A DNA stretch of 64,000 nt from Pelagibacteraceae bacterium (lineage in GTDB: Bacteria; Pseudomonadota; Alphaproteobacteria; GCA-002720895). The notes beneath the pieces are model-generated. The model was not told the origin of the DNA. It made no database searches and saw only the letters and a program-made list of their open reading frames with translations. Of this stretch, positions 40,784 to 50,300 are shown piece by piece (position 1 is the first letter of the stretch; each line of letters starts with the position of its first letter). The DNA lies in NCBI GenBank assembly GCA_002717245.1, contig PBCY01000020.1, positions 13,482 to 77,481 on the forward strand, read 5' to 3'. The position numbers were made by a program, and so were the translations under genes.

Positions 40784-41255
40784 AGAAGAAGAAACATTTC
40801 CTAATAATAAAGTAGTTTTAGTTGGCAATGATTTTAAAGAAATTGATACTGATCAATTTTTTACTGGAAAAAAAGTTCTTTTATTTGCTGTTCCTGGAGC
40901 TTACACGCCAACTTGTAACAATTCTCATTTGCCTTCATTTATTGATAAATATGATGAAATAAAAGAAAAAGGAATAGATAATATAATTTGTTTATCAGTA
41001 AACGACCAGTTTGTTTCCAAAGCTTGGAGGGATAGTAAATCTATAAAAGATGATTTTTTATTTCTAGCTGATGGTAACGGTAAAGTAACTGAATCTATTG
41101 GCATGACCTTAGATTGTTCAGGTTTTGGTATGGGGAATAGATCAAATAGATATGTAATGCTTATAGAAGACAAAGTGGTAAAAAAATTAATTTTAGAAGA
41201 TAATCCTGGTGTTTGTGAATTAACAAATGCAACAGAAATCTTAAAATCACTCTAA
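40776..41255 (+). CDS. Peroxiredoxin (Prx5-like)
   Basis: FAVPGAYTPTCNNSHLPSF. Confidence 0.94.
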   Translation: MIKEEETFPNNKVVLVGNDFKEIDTDQFFTGKKVLLFAVPGAYTPTCNNSHLPSFIDKYDEIKEKGIDNIICLSVNDQFVSKAWRDSKSIKDDFLFLADGNGKVTESIGMTLDCSGFGMGNRSNRYVMLIEDKVVKKLILEDNPGVCELTNATEILKSL

Positions 41256-41683
41256 ATACCTATAGCTTTTTTTGCTAGCTTATCTGCCTTTTCATTTAAA
41301 GTATCATCATTATGTGCTTTTACCCAGCTCCATTTTATAAAATGATTTTTTGTTTCATTTTCTAGTAATTTCCATAAATCAGAATTTTTTACATCTTTTT
41401 TATTTGATGTTTTCCAATTATTTATTTTCCACTTTTTTATCCATATAGTTATTCCATTTTCAAGATATTTGCTATCCGTATAAATATTTATTTTTGTTTT
41501 CTTTTTAAAATATTTAATAGCTTCTATAGCGGCTATTAATTCCATTCTATTATTTGTTGTATTTTTTTTTGAACCACTTGATTCTTTTATTTTTCCATTT
41601 TTATAACGAATAATAAAAGACCAACCTCCAGGACCAGGATTTCCTAAGCAAGAACCATCTGTATAAATATCAACCGTTTCCAT
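41252..41683 (-). CDS. rnhA: Ribonuclease HI
   Basis: IYTDGSCLGNPGPGGW, NNRMELIAAIEA, WVKAHNDDTLNEKADKLA. Confidence 0.97.
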   Translation of the reverse strand: METVDIYTDGSCLGNPGPGGWSFIIRYKNGKIKESSGSKKNTTNNRMELIAAIEAIKYFKKKTKINIYTDSKYLENGITIWIKKWKINNWKTSNKKDVKNSDLWKLLENETKNHFIKWSWVKAHNDDTLNEKADKLAKKAIGI

Positions 41684-41684
41684 T

Positions 41685-42626
41685 TTAAAAATAATTTTTT
41701 AAATCATTTATTTGAAAAAATTTTAGTTTATTTAGGTATTCTTTTGGATTTTTTTTATATTTTAATGGAATTTTTTTATTTTGAAGGTCCATTAATCTTG
41801 ATAAATAAAATCTTAAACTACTTGCTCTTAAGAATAAATTAAGATTTTTAATTTCTTGAGTACTTATTTTTCTAATAGAATTATAGCCTTTAATCAATAA
41901 TTTCATCTTTCTTATATTTATTTTTTTTTCAAAACACCAAGCATTTATACATATTGCAATGTCATAACAAAAGAAATCACAACAAGCGTTAGATAGATCT
42001 ATTATTCCAATAATTTTTTTGTTTTTAAAAAAAACATTATCTGGAAAAAGATCACCATGAATAATTCCAGAAGGTAGTTTTTTTGGCCAATTTCTTTTTA
42101 AAAACTTAATTTCATTATTAAGAAAATTAATTTCTTCTTTTTTTAATTTTATTTTTTTTAATAACTTACTCCATTCATTTAAAGAAAAGTCATTTCTTCT
42201 TTTTTTTTTAAAATTCTTAGTTTTAATATGAAGTAAGCCTAATTCTTTACCTAATTGATAGCAATCATTTGCGGTATTTTTTTTTTTTATCTTTCCATTT
42301 ACGAAGTTAGTTATTGTGTATTGTTTTTTTTTATAAGAACTTAATTGTTTTTCATAGTTATTATAAATTATATTTGGACAAGGAAATTTTTTTTTGATTA
42401 AAAAATTTATTAATTCTATAAAAAAAGATAAATTTTTATTTTTAATTCTTTCAGTAATTTTATTCTCGAATATTGTTAGAATAAATTTATTATTTTTTAT
42501 TTTAAATAAATAATTTGTGTTTTCTATTCCTTCATTTATTCCTTTAAAATAATCTATTTTTCCAAGAGAATAATTATTTAAATAATTCTTAAAATCATTT
42601 TTGTTAATTTTTGTATAATATGCCAA
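41685..42626 (-). CDS. thrB: Homoserine kinase type II (ThrB/aminoglycoside phosphotransferase fold)
   Basis: GINEGIENTNYLFK, PSGIIHGDLFPDNVFF, GIIDLSNACCDFFCYDIAI. Confidence 0.94.
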   Translation of the reverse strand: MAYYTKINKNDFKNYLNNYSLGKIDYFKGINEGIENTNYLFKIKNNKFILTIFENKITERIKNKNLSFFIELINFLIKKKFPCPNIIYNNYEKQLSSYKKKQYTITNFVNGKIKKKNTANDCYQLGKELGLLHIKTKNFKKKRRNDFSLNEWSKLLKKIKLKKEEINFLNNEIKFLKRNWPKKLPSGIIHGDLFPDNVFFKNKKIIGIIDLSNACCDFFCYDIAICINAWCFEKKINIRKMKLLIKGYNSIRKISTQEIKNLNLFLRASSLRFYLSRLMDLQNKKIPLKYKKNPKEYLNKLKFFQINDLKNYF

Positions 42627-42633
42627 TTTAATA

Positions 42634-42670
42634 TTTATAAATTGTGACGAAAGTCATAGTTATTTATAAA
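42634..42670. other. Intercistronic inverted repeat between atpF and thrB
   Basis: TTTATAAAT (42634-42642) is the exact reverse complement of ATTTATAAA (42662-42670), enclosing TGAC-GAAA-GTCA. Confidence 0.65.
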
Positions 42671-43188
42671 CTTTTACTTTTTTTTTTATTGAATAAATTT
42701 GTTACAGATTGAGCAATAAGATTTGTTTGATCTATATCTTTTTCTTTTTCAAACAACTCAAGAATACTCTTCATTGATACTTTTAATGCCATTTTTTTTA
42801 TATCTAAAATAGCTTGATTTCTTGATTGTTCAATTCTATCTATAATTTTTTTATTTGATCTTTGTTTATTAATTTTTTCGTCATCTAAAAGTTTTTTTTT
42901 AATTAGCTCAGCTTCCTCATTGGCATTTTTTATAATTTTTTCTTTATCATTTATTAGTTTTTTTAGATTTTTTTTTGCTTCTATTAAATTTATTTCAGCT
43001 TCTTCTTTTAATTTTTTTGCTTCATCAATTCTTTTTTTAATTTCTTCAATTCTTTTATCTAATGATTTTATAATTATTTCTTTACTTTTTTTATAAGATA
43101 GAGCTATAAAAATAGCAAAAGCTACTGCGACCCAAAAAGATTCGCTATGAAGAAGACTGGAAATTATACTATTATCAGGAACTTTCAT
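42664..43188 (-). CDS. atpF: ATP synthase Fo subunit b
   Basis: N-terminal TM (SFWVAVAFAIFIALSYK) then long charged helix; operon position. Confidence 0.92.
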   Translation of the reverse strand: MKVPDNSIISSLLHSESFWVAVAFAIFIALSYKKSKEIIIKSLDKRIEEIKKRIDEAKKLKEEAEINLIEAKKNLKKLINDKEKIIKNANEEAELIKKKLLDDEKINKQRSNKKIIDRIEQSRNQAILDIKKMALKVSMKSILELFEKEKDIDQTNLIAQSVTNLFNKKKSKSL

Positions 43189-43681
43189 TTCTAATATTTT
43201 TTAAATTATTCTTTATTATTTGTTTCAGTTTATTTTTTTTTACATTTTTGTTATTTGATATTTTTTTGATAATTTCTTGCGATAAATTAAATGCAATCTT
43301 ATTGATTTCTTTTAAAACCTTTTCTTTTTTTTTAAAAATATTTTTTTCATCTTTTTCTAATTTTTTTTCAAGTTTATTTTTTAGAATTTGGTTATTTTCA
43401 TTTATTTTTTTATTTATATTAATTCTTAAATTGTTTATTATTTCTCTTGCTTCTGTTTCTGTATCATTTTTAATCTTTTCTATTTCATCGTTAATGATTT
43501 CTGTATCTCTATAAAGTTGTTCTGAAATATGAATATTATTTTTAATTTCATTTTCTCTATTTTTAATTACAGAGGATATCCTTGGAACTATTACTTTAGC
43601 CATTATTATGTAAAGTATTAAAAAACTTACAACAAGCCAAAAGATTTGACTTGGAAAAGTTGAAATTTCCAATTGCGGCAT
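43175..43681 (-). CDS. ATP synthase Fo subunit b'
   Basis: MPQLEISTFPSQIFWLVVSFLILYIIMAKVIVPRI typical b'. Confidence 0.93.
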   Translation of the reverse strand: MPQLEISTFPSQIFWLVVSFLILYIIMAKVIVPRISSVIKNRENEIKNNIHISEQLYRDTEIINDEIEKIKNDTETEAREIINNLRININKKINENNQILKNKLEKKLEKDEKNIFKKKEKVLKEINKIAFNLSQEIIKKISNNKNVKKNKLKQIIKNNLKNIRNESS

Positions 43682-43699
43682 TTTTTAAATCCTAAAAAA

Positions 43700-43924
43700 T
43701 TATAAAAATAGAACTAAAAATGCAATTAATAAAGCATATAAGGCCACTGCTTCTACCAATGCAAATCCTAACATCCCCATTGGAAATACTTGTGGTCTAG
43801 CAGACGGGTTTCTTGCGATAGCAGATATAAGTGATGCAAAAATATGCCCAATACCCGCTCCTACTCCTCCAAGTCCTATAACCGCAAGTCCTGCTCCGAT
43901 TAATTTAGCTGCTTCTACTTCCAT
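43700..43924 (-). CDS. atpE: ATP synthase Fo subunit c
   Basis: GAGIGHIFASLISAIARNPS...GFALVEAVALYALLIAFLVLF. Confidence 0.98.
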   Translation of the reverse strand: MEVEAAKLIGAGLAVIGLGGVGAGIGHIFASLISAIARNPSARPQVFPMGMLGFALVEAVALYALLIAFLVLFL

Positions 43925-43930
43925 ATTTTA

Positions 43931-43940
43931 TTCCTCCTAA
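43931..43940 (-). promoter_or_regulatory. Strong Shine-Dalgarno for atpE (TTAGGAGGAA on minus strand)
   Basis: Near-complete anti-SD complement upstream of atpE ATG. Confidence 0.85.
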
Positions 43941-43941
43941 G

Positions 43942-44664
43942 TTAATGTAGATTAATAGCGTCATTTAAATATAAACAAGTTAATACAGTAAATACATAAG
44001 CTTGTAAAAAAGCAACAAGAACTTCAAAAGCGGTTAAAGCAACATCAACAAATAATGGCGCAATACCAAACACTCCTAAAGAGAATATAAATCCTGCAAA
44101 AACTTTTAACATTGTATGTCCAGCCATCATATTGGCAAATAATCTTATAGATAAGCTAACTGGTCTAGATAAATAAGATATTACTTCAATTGGTATCATT
44201 AATGGCAACATTACCATCGGTACACCTTTTGGAACAAATAGTCCAAAAAATTTAAAGCCGTGCATTAATATTCCAATTATAGTTACAAACAAAAAAATGA
44301 ACATTGCTAATACAAAAGTAACAATTATATGGCTAGTAAAAGTAAAACTATAAGGTAATAAACCTAATAAATTTCCAAACAAAATAAATGTGAATAATGT
44401 AAATATAAGTGAAAAAAATTTTTGACCTTTATTTCCAATATTATCATTAATCATATTAGCGATAAATTCATAAAAAATTTCAGAAATACTTTGTAACCGG
44501 CTAGGGATAATACTTTTTTTTTTAATAGATGAAATTAATAAAATTGAAATAACAGAAATTGTTAAAATCATAAACATTGACGAATTAGTGAATGAAATAT
44601 CAATATTATTTAAATTAATAGGAAATATTTCTTTTATTTCAAATTGATGTATTGGATCTGCCAT
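43942..44664 (-). CDS. atpB: ATP synthase Fo subunit a
   Basis: IGILMHGFKFFGLFVPKGVP, RPVSLSIRLFANMMAGH, LQAYVFTVLTCLYLNDA. Confidence 0.98.
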   Translation of the reverse strand: MADPIHQFEIKEIFPINLNNIDISFTNSSMFMILTISVISILLISSIKKKSIIPSRLQSISEIFYEFIANMINDNIGNKGQKFFSLIFTLFTFILFGNLLGLLPYSFTFTSHIIVTFVLAMFIFLFVTIIGILMHGFKFFGLFVPKGVPMVMLPLMIPIEVISYLSRPVSLSIRLFANMMAGHTMLKVFAGFIFSLGVFGIAPLFVDVALTAFEVLVAFLQAYVFTVLTCLYLNDAINLH

Positions 44665-44683
44665 AATAAAAAAAAAAAATTAT

Positions 44684-44992
44684 TTAATGCAATTTATCAT
44701 TTTTTTTTTTAAAACCAACCTCAAATCCTAATCTTTTTACAGATCTAAAAACATTAAAAATTCCTGATGCAAAACCAAGAATTAAAAAAATTATTAAAAA
44801 AATTGGTTTAGTTTGAAAATAGTTATCAAGAATAATTCCAATAACAACACCCACTATGATTGCTGAAATTAGTTCTACTCCTGATTTTAAAAAGATTCCT
44901 AAATCTTTAAAACTATTCTTTTTTTTAATTTTTTTATTTGAAAGCTTTAGGGTTTCAAGTTTTTTACCAAAATCTTTAAGTTTTTTCTTCAA
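44684..44992 (-). CDS. atpI: ATP synthase protein I / AtpZ-like
   Basis: Two TMs, GVELISAIIVGVVIGIILDNYFQTKPIFLIIFLILGFASGIFNVFR. Confidence 0.9.
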   Translation of the reverse strand: MKKKLKDFGKKLETLKLSNKKIKKKNSFKDLGIFLKSGVELISAIIVGVVIGIILDNYFQTKPIFLIIFLILGFASGIFNVFRSVKRLGFEVGFKKKNDKLH

Positions 44993-44997
44993 TATTT

Positions 44998-47451
44998 TTA
45001 ACTAACTTCTCTAAGTTTTTGAGCTTCTTCTAGTTTAACAGAAATTAATTTTGAAATGCCAGTTTCTGCCATTGTTACACCGTATAGCCTATCCATATGC
45101 GCCATTGTAATAGGATTATGTGTAATTAGAATAAACTTTGTTAAGGTTTCTTGATTAATTTTTTTTATTACTTTACAGTATTTTTCTATATTTATATCAT
45201 CTAATGGAGCATCAACCTCGTCTAAAACACAAATCGGAGAAGGGTTCTGTAAAAAAACTGCTAAAATTAAAGCTGTTGCTGCCATTGTTTTTTCTCCACC
45301 AGATAATAGCGATAAAGTATTCATTTTTTTTCCTGGAGGTGAAGCAAAAACTTCTAGTCCAGATAACAACGGATCTGATGATCCAACCATTTTTAAATAA
45401 GCTTTTCCACCATTAAAGAACTGTGTAAAAAGTTCTATAAAATTTTTATTTACACCATCGAAACATTTGTGGATTTTTTCACGGCCTTCTTTATTTATAT
45501 TGGAGATGGTTTCTCTTAATTTTAATATTGCTTTTTCTACATCAATTTTATCATTAATCATTTTTTCAATTTTTTTATTTGTTTCTTTAGCTTCATTCTC
45601 TGCAGCAAAATTTATTGGTCCAATATTATCAAATTTTCTTTTTTCTGAATTAAGGTCATTTTGTAAAATATTTTTTGCAGGCAAGTCTTCGATTTTAATA
45701 TCTTCTTTTTTTAAAATCTCTTCATTTAATTTTAATGAAAAATTATTTTCACTTTCTTCATAAGCATTAACTAGATCATTTTTTAAATATTCTAAATCTG
45801 TTTCTAGTCTAGTTTTCTCTTCATGGCTTTTTATTTTTTTTTCAGAATTAATTTTTATTTTCTCATCTATTTCTTTAGTTTGTTCTGGGTCAACTATAAC
45901 TTCTTTACTTAAACTATTAATTTTTTCATCTAATAATATTATTTTTGATTCTAGGTTAGAATTTTTTTTTTTTATTTCTTCTGGTTTATTTTTAAGATTT
46001 TCTAATTCATTATTTGTAAATTTTTCTCTTTCCATTAAATCATTCATATGTTTTTTAGTATCTTCAATTCTTTTGCTCCATTTGGCGTGCTCTTCTTCAA
46101 AATCAAATATTTTATCTAAATTAGTTAATTTAGAAAAATTATTCTTTATACCTGTAAAGGATGTAAATATATTATTAATTTTTTCAGAAATTATATCGAA
46201 AGTATTTTTGATTGGGTTTATTAATTCTTTATTTTTACTTATTAAGTCATTAATTTTAGAATTTAATTCATTCGATTTTGAAATAATAAATTCAATTTTT
46301 TTTATTTCATTTTCTATATCTTTTTTTAAATTAATAAAATTTTCTTTATCACTATTTTTTTCCGTATTTGATATTTTCATATCTAATTCTTTTGTTTCAT
46401 TAAATATATTTTTTTGAAGTTTAGATAATGAAAAATTTGCATCTTCAAGAAATTTTTTCTCTCTTAAAATATCTTCAGATAGTTGTGTTAATCTATTTTT
46501 TAAATTATCTTTTTGAATAGAAATTCTATTGATTTCATCTAAATTCTTTTGTTTTTCTATAAGGTGATTTTGTTTTTCAATTTTTAAATCATTTAATTCT
46601 TTATTTTTTTCAGTATTTTTACTTAAAAATTTGTTTTTTTCATTTTTATAATTTTCTAATAAGTCATCAATTTCATTTATTTCGGAATTTATTTTTTCAA
46701 GTTTTTCACTTTTTTTATTTATTTTATCTATATTGCTAATGCATCTAATTTTTATAAGTGTAATTTCTAAATTATTTATTTTATCTTTTACTGTTTTATA
46801 TTTTTCCGCTTCTTTTACTTGTTTTGAAAGTATTTTGTATTGGTCTTTATGTGTCTTAATAATATCATCCAATCTTGAAAGATTAACTTCAGCAGATTTT
46901 AATTTTAATTCAGCTTCGTGCCTTCTTGCATGTAGACCAGTAATTCCAGCTGCTTCTTCTAAAAGAATTCTTCTTTCTTCTGGTTTTGATGATATTAACC
47001 TATGCACTTGCCCTTGTGCCACAATAGAAGTTGTATCAGGGCCTGAAGACGCATCTGCAAATAATAAATGCACGTCTTTAGCTCTCACTGTTTTGTTATT
47101 TATGTAGTAGGTTGACCCTTTTTCTCTTTCAATTTTTCTTTTAATTTCTATTGTTTCGTAACTATTAAATAATTCAGGAGCTTTTTTTTTTTTATTATCT
47201 ATTGTTATTTCAATTTCAGCTAAATCATTTTGTGGTCTTATTGATGTTCCATTGAATATAACATCATCCATTCCTTTTCCTCGCATTTCTTTAGGTGATG
47301 TTTCACCCATTATCCATTTAAGAGCATCTACTATGTTTGATTTTCCACATCCATTTGGTCCAACAATACCAGTTAAGCCTTTTTCTATATTTAATTCAGT
47401 TTTATCAACAAATGATTTAAAGCCAGTTATTTTTAGTTTTGTAAAATCCAT
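44998..47451 (-). CDS. smc: SMC-family chromosome segregation ATPase, short form (817 aa), hinge not recognisable
   Basis: GPNGCGKSNIVDALKWIMGE Walker A, LSLLSGGEKTMAATAL signature, CVLDEVDAPLDD Walker B. Confidence 0.95.
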   Translation of the reverse strand: MDFTKLKITGFKSFVDKTELNIEKGLTGIVGPNGCGKSNIVDALKWIMGETSPKEMRGKGMDDVIFNGTSIRPQNDLAEIEITIDNKKKKAPELFNSYETIEIKRKIEREKGSTYYINNKTVRAKDVHLLFADASSGPDTTSIVAQGQVHRLISSKPEERRILLEEAAGITGLHARRHEAELKLKSAEVNLSRLDDIIKTHKDQYKILSKQVKEAEKYKTVKDKINNLEITLIKIRCISNIDKINKKSEKLEKINSEINEIDDLLENYKNEKNKFLSKNTEKNKELNDLKIEKQNHLIEKQKNLDEINRISIQKDNLKNRLTQLSEDILREKKFLEDANFSLSKLQKNIFNETKELDMKISNTEKNSDKENFINLKKDIENEIKKIEFIISKSNELNSKINDLISKNKELINPIKNTFDIISEKINNIFTSFTGIKNNFSKLTNLDKIFDFEEEHAKWSKRIEDTKKHMNDLMEREKFTNNELENLKNKPEEIKKKNSNLESKIILLDEKINSLSKEVIVDPEQTKEIDEKIKINSEKKIKSHEEKTRLETDLEYLKNDLVNAYEESENNFSLKLNEEILKKEDIKIEDLPAKNILQNDLNSEKRKFDNIGPINFAAENEAKETNKKIEKMINDKIDVEKAILKLRETISNINKEGREKIHKCFDGVNKNFIELFTQFFNGGKAYLKMVGSSDPLLSGLEVFASPPGKKMNTLSLLSGGEKTMAATALILAVFLQNPSPICVLDEVDAPLDDINIEKYCKVIKKINQETLTKFILITHNPITMAHMDRLYGVTMAETGISKLISVKLEEAQKLREVS

Positions 47452-47452
47452 A

Positions 47453-48046
47453 TTAATTAATTAATTTTATAATAATTTTTTCAAAATTTTCATAACTCAT
47501 TGCACTATATTTTTTTTCATTAATTATAAATGAAGGAGTAGAATTTATATTATATTTTTCTTCAGCTAGAGTTCTTGTTTTTATTATCTCATCAACTAAT
47601 TTCTCATCTGTGAAGCATGAGTTAATTTTATCTTCCTTTAACCCTGCAAGCTTGCCAATATTTGTAAGTTTTTCTATAAATGAGTCATCATTTGATATCC
47701 ATTTTTTTTGAGTATTTAGAATCAATTTAACAAAATCAAAATATTTTTCTTTAGGAGCACATTTAGCAAGAACCGATGCAAATAACGCTTGTTTATCTAA
47801 AGGAAAATCTCTATAAATAAATTTAATTTTATTTGTATCAATAAAATTCTTTTTTATTTCTGGATAAATTTCTTTATGAAAAGTAGCACAATGATTACAT
47901 GTCATTGACGCATATTCAATTATTATTACTTTTGCTTCTGCGTTTCCTACAAATGCTTCATTTTCTGTTTTTGCATTAGAAATTTGTGATTTTGAGAAAA
48001 CAATTAAAATTAATATAATTAAATATTTGCAAATATTGTATTTCAT
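47453..48046 (-). CDS. DsbA-like thioredoxin-fold protein (CNHC active site)
   Basis: IIEYASMTCNHCATFHKEIYP; signal peptide. Confidence 0.93.
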   Translation of the reverse strand: MKYNICKYLIILILIVFSKSQISNAKTENEAFVGNAEAKVIIIEYASMTCNHCATFHKEIYPEIKKNFIDTNKIKFIYRDFPLDKQALFASVLAKCAPKEKYFDFVKLILNTQKKWISNDDSFIEKLTNIGKLAGLKEDKINSCFTDEKLVDEIIKTRTLAEEKYNINSTPSFIINEKKYSAMSYENFEKIIIKLIN

Positions 48047-48112
48047 TTATTTTTTACCACTATATATAGTATAATTATAAAATTAATATCTTTGTGGGCA
48101 AGTTTTAATTTA

Positions 48113-48574
48113 CTAATCAAATAAAGTTTTGTTTAGTCTTTTCAAAGCATTTTTTAAAGAATTTTTTTTTAATTTATTAACTTCTTTTAAGTCTATTTTT
48201 TTTTTATTTTTTTTTACAAATTCTTTTTTTTTATAGTTATTTTCTACTTTAAAATCTTGTACTATGCTAATTTTGCTTATGGCTTTGTAACCAAAGTACT
48301 GGTTTAACTTTTCAATAATTTCTTCATTTTTAAACTCGATTTCCATTGATTTACCACGAGATGTTTTTAAGAAGATAATTCCATTTGAATTATTAATATT
48401 TTGAAAAGAAACTTTAATTGGCCAACAAAATTCTGCAATGTTATTTCCAATAATTTTTTTCCAATTTTTTATTAATGAAATTTCAATAAAATTTTTTTCT
48501 TTAACTTTTTTATCAATAATTTTAGGAAGACTACTACTAATTTTTTTAAAATAACTTTGTTTTCTTTCTTTCAT
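48113..48574 (-). CDS. DUF721 (DciA-like) family protein
   Basis: LIKNWKKIIGNNIAEFCWPIKVSF...GIIFLKTSRGKSMEIEF; between dsbA and ccrM genes. Confidence 0.8.
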   Translation of the reverse strand: MKERKQSYFKKISSSLPKIIDKKVKEKNFIEISLIKNWKKIIGNNIAEFCWPIKVSFQNINNSNGIIFLKTSRGKSMEIEFKNEEIIEKLNQYFGYKAISKISIVQDFKVENNYKKKEFVKKNKKKIDLKEVNKLKKNSLKNALKRLNKTLFD

Positions 48575-48579
48575 TTAAC

Positions 48580-49665
48580 CTAAGTTAATTGCAATTCTGA
48601 TCTAATTTTTTCTCTTAGAATATCTATACTTATAGAATTATTTTTTTCATTCTTATACCAAAATGTCCAACCGTTACATGATGGTAAATTTAATAAGTTA
48701 GCTGCAACACTATGTATTGACCCCTTAAAATTTTCTGCAATTAATGAGCCGTCAACTCTTACTTTTGCATACCACTTTTTATTTATATCATGAAGTAAAT
48801 CACCTGGTTTTATTAAATTAAATTCTATTAAATTTCCAAAAGGAATTCTTTTTTGTTGTCTTTTTTCATTAACTTTAAGCATATTTTTATTTTTTAAAGG
48901 TTTAATTAAATCAATTCTTTTTTTTGCGAATTTAATATATTTTTTTTCACTTTCTATTCCTATGAATTTTCTATTATATTTTTTTGCCACAGAGCCAATA
49001 GTTCCAGTTCCAAAAAAAGGATCTAAAACTACATCTCCAGGATTAGTTACAGATAATAAAATTCTAGCAATTAAAGATTCAGGTTTTTGTGTAGGGTGTA
49101 CTTTTTTGCCTTTATATTTTAATCTTTCAGAACCATTACATATTGGAAAAGTCCAGTCACTTCTCATTTGTAAGTCATCATTGAGAGATTTCATAAGATT
49201 ATAATTAAATGTATATTTTGAATTTTTATTTTTTGAACACCAAATTAAAGTTTCATGAGCATTTGAGAATCTAGTACCTCTAAAATTTGGCATAGGATTA
49301 GTTTTTATCCAAACAATGTCATTTAAAATCCAGAAATTTAAGTCCTGCAATATTTTTCCAATTCTAAAAATATTGTGGTATGTTCCTATTACCCATATTG
49401 TTCCATTATCTTTTAGTAATCTTTTTGCTGAAGATAACCATTCTTTTGTAAAATTATCATATTTTTCAAAACTTTCGAATTTATCCCATTTATTTCTTAC
49501 ACCATTTACTTTAGATTGGTCAGGCCTTTTTAAATCTTTTTCTAATTGAAGATTATATGGAGGGTCAGCAAATATTAAATCAACTGATTTATCAGGTAAT
49601 TTTTTCATTTCTTTAATACAATTACCTAAATATATTTTATTAAGTGCTAGATTTTTAATTTTCAT
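48580..49665 (-). CDS. ccrM: CcrM-type adenine DNA methyltransferase
   Basis: FADPPYNLQL, DPFFGTGTIGSVAKK, C-terminal GDLLHDINKKWYAKVRVDGSL...GSIHSVAANLLNLPSCNGWTFW RAMA-like domain. Confidence 0.95.
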   Translation of the reverse strand: MKIKNLALNKIYLGNCIKEMKKLPDKSVDLIFADPPYNLQLEKDLKRPDQSKVNGVRNKWDKFESFEKYDNFTKEWLSSAKRLLKDNGTIWVIGTYHNIFRIGKILQDLNFWILNDIVWIKTNPMPNFRGTRFSNAHETLIWCSKNKNSKYTFNYNLMKSLNDDLQMRSDWTFPICNGSERLKYKGKKVHPTQKPESLIARILLSVTNPGDVVLDPFFGTGTIGSVAKKYNRKFIGIESEKKYIKFAKKRIDLIKPLKNKNMLKVNEKRQQKRIPFGNLIEFNLIKPGDLLHDINKKWYAKVRVDGSLIAENFKGSIHSVAANLLNLPSCNGWTFWYKNEKNNSISIDILREKIRSELQLT

Positions 49666-49683
49666 TTTGATCCCGATTGTTAA

Positions 49684-50298
49684 TTATCTTATCATTTTTA
49701 TTATTGGTTTAAAAGATTTTCTATGATGAGGGGTTATCCCTAATAATTTAATTTTGTTTATATGTATTTTTGTTCCGTAACCTGAATTTTTATGCCAAAA
49801 AAAATTTGGGTATTTGTAAGATAATTTTTTCATTAAATTATCTCTTACAACTTTAGCAATTATTGAAGCAGATGCTATAGATATAGATTTATTATCACCA
49901 TTTTTTATAGCTTCGACTTTTGCTTTTATTTTTGGCTTGTAAATACCATCAACTAATACAAAATCAGCATCAATTTTTAAAGAAGAATATGCTCTTTCCA
50001 TAGCTATTAAAGATGCTTGTAGAATATTCTTTTCTTCAATTTCTTTAACACTTGCCGCACCAATTCCAAAATTAATAATTTTTATTAGGATTTTATATAA
50101 TTTTTCTCTAACTTTTTTTGAGATTTTTTTTGAGTCATTAATTTTTATTATATCTGGGTATTTTTCTAAAAAATTTTTCCATAAAGATCTTTTTATATAT
50201 ACGGCAACAGCTACTACAGGCCCAGCAAGAGTTCCTCTCCCAACTTCATCGATTCCAACAATAATTTCTCCAAACTTTTTTTCTATATCGAAATTCAT
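49684..50298 (-). CDS. rnhB: Ribonuclease HII
   Basis: IVGIDEVGRGTLAGPVVAVAV, NDSKKIS, SIASASIIAKV. Confidence 0.97.
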   Translation of the reverse strand: MNFDIEKKFGEIIVGIDEVGRGTLAGPVVAVAVYIKRSLWKNFLEKYPDIIKINDSKKISKKVREKLYKILIKIINFGIGAASVKEIEEKNILQASLIAMERAYSSLKIDADFVLVDGIYKPKIKAKVEAIKNGDNKSISIASASIIAKVVRDNLMKKLSYKYPNFFWHKNSGYGTKIHINKIKLLGITPHHRKSFKPIIKMIR

Positions 50299-50300
50299 TA

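Noticed and set aside
46073-46417. 114-aa hydrophobic plus-strand ORF over smc
   Set aside because: Antisense of Lys/Glu-rich coiled coil yields Phe/Leu/Ser-rich pseudo-membrane proteins; not credible.
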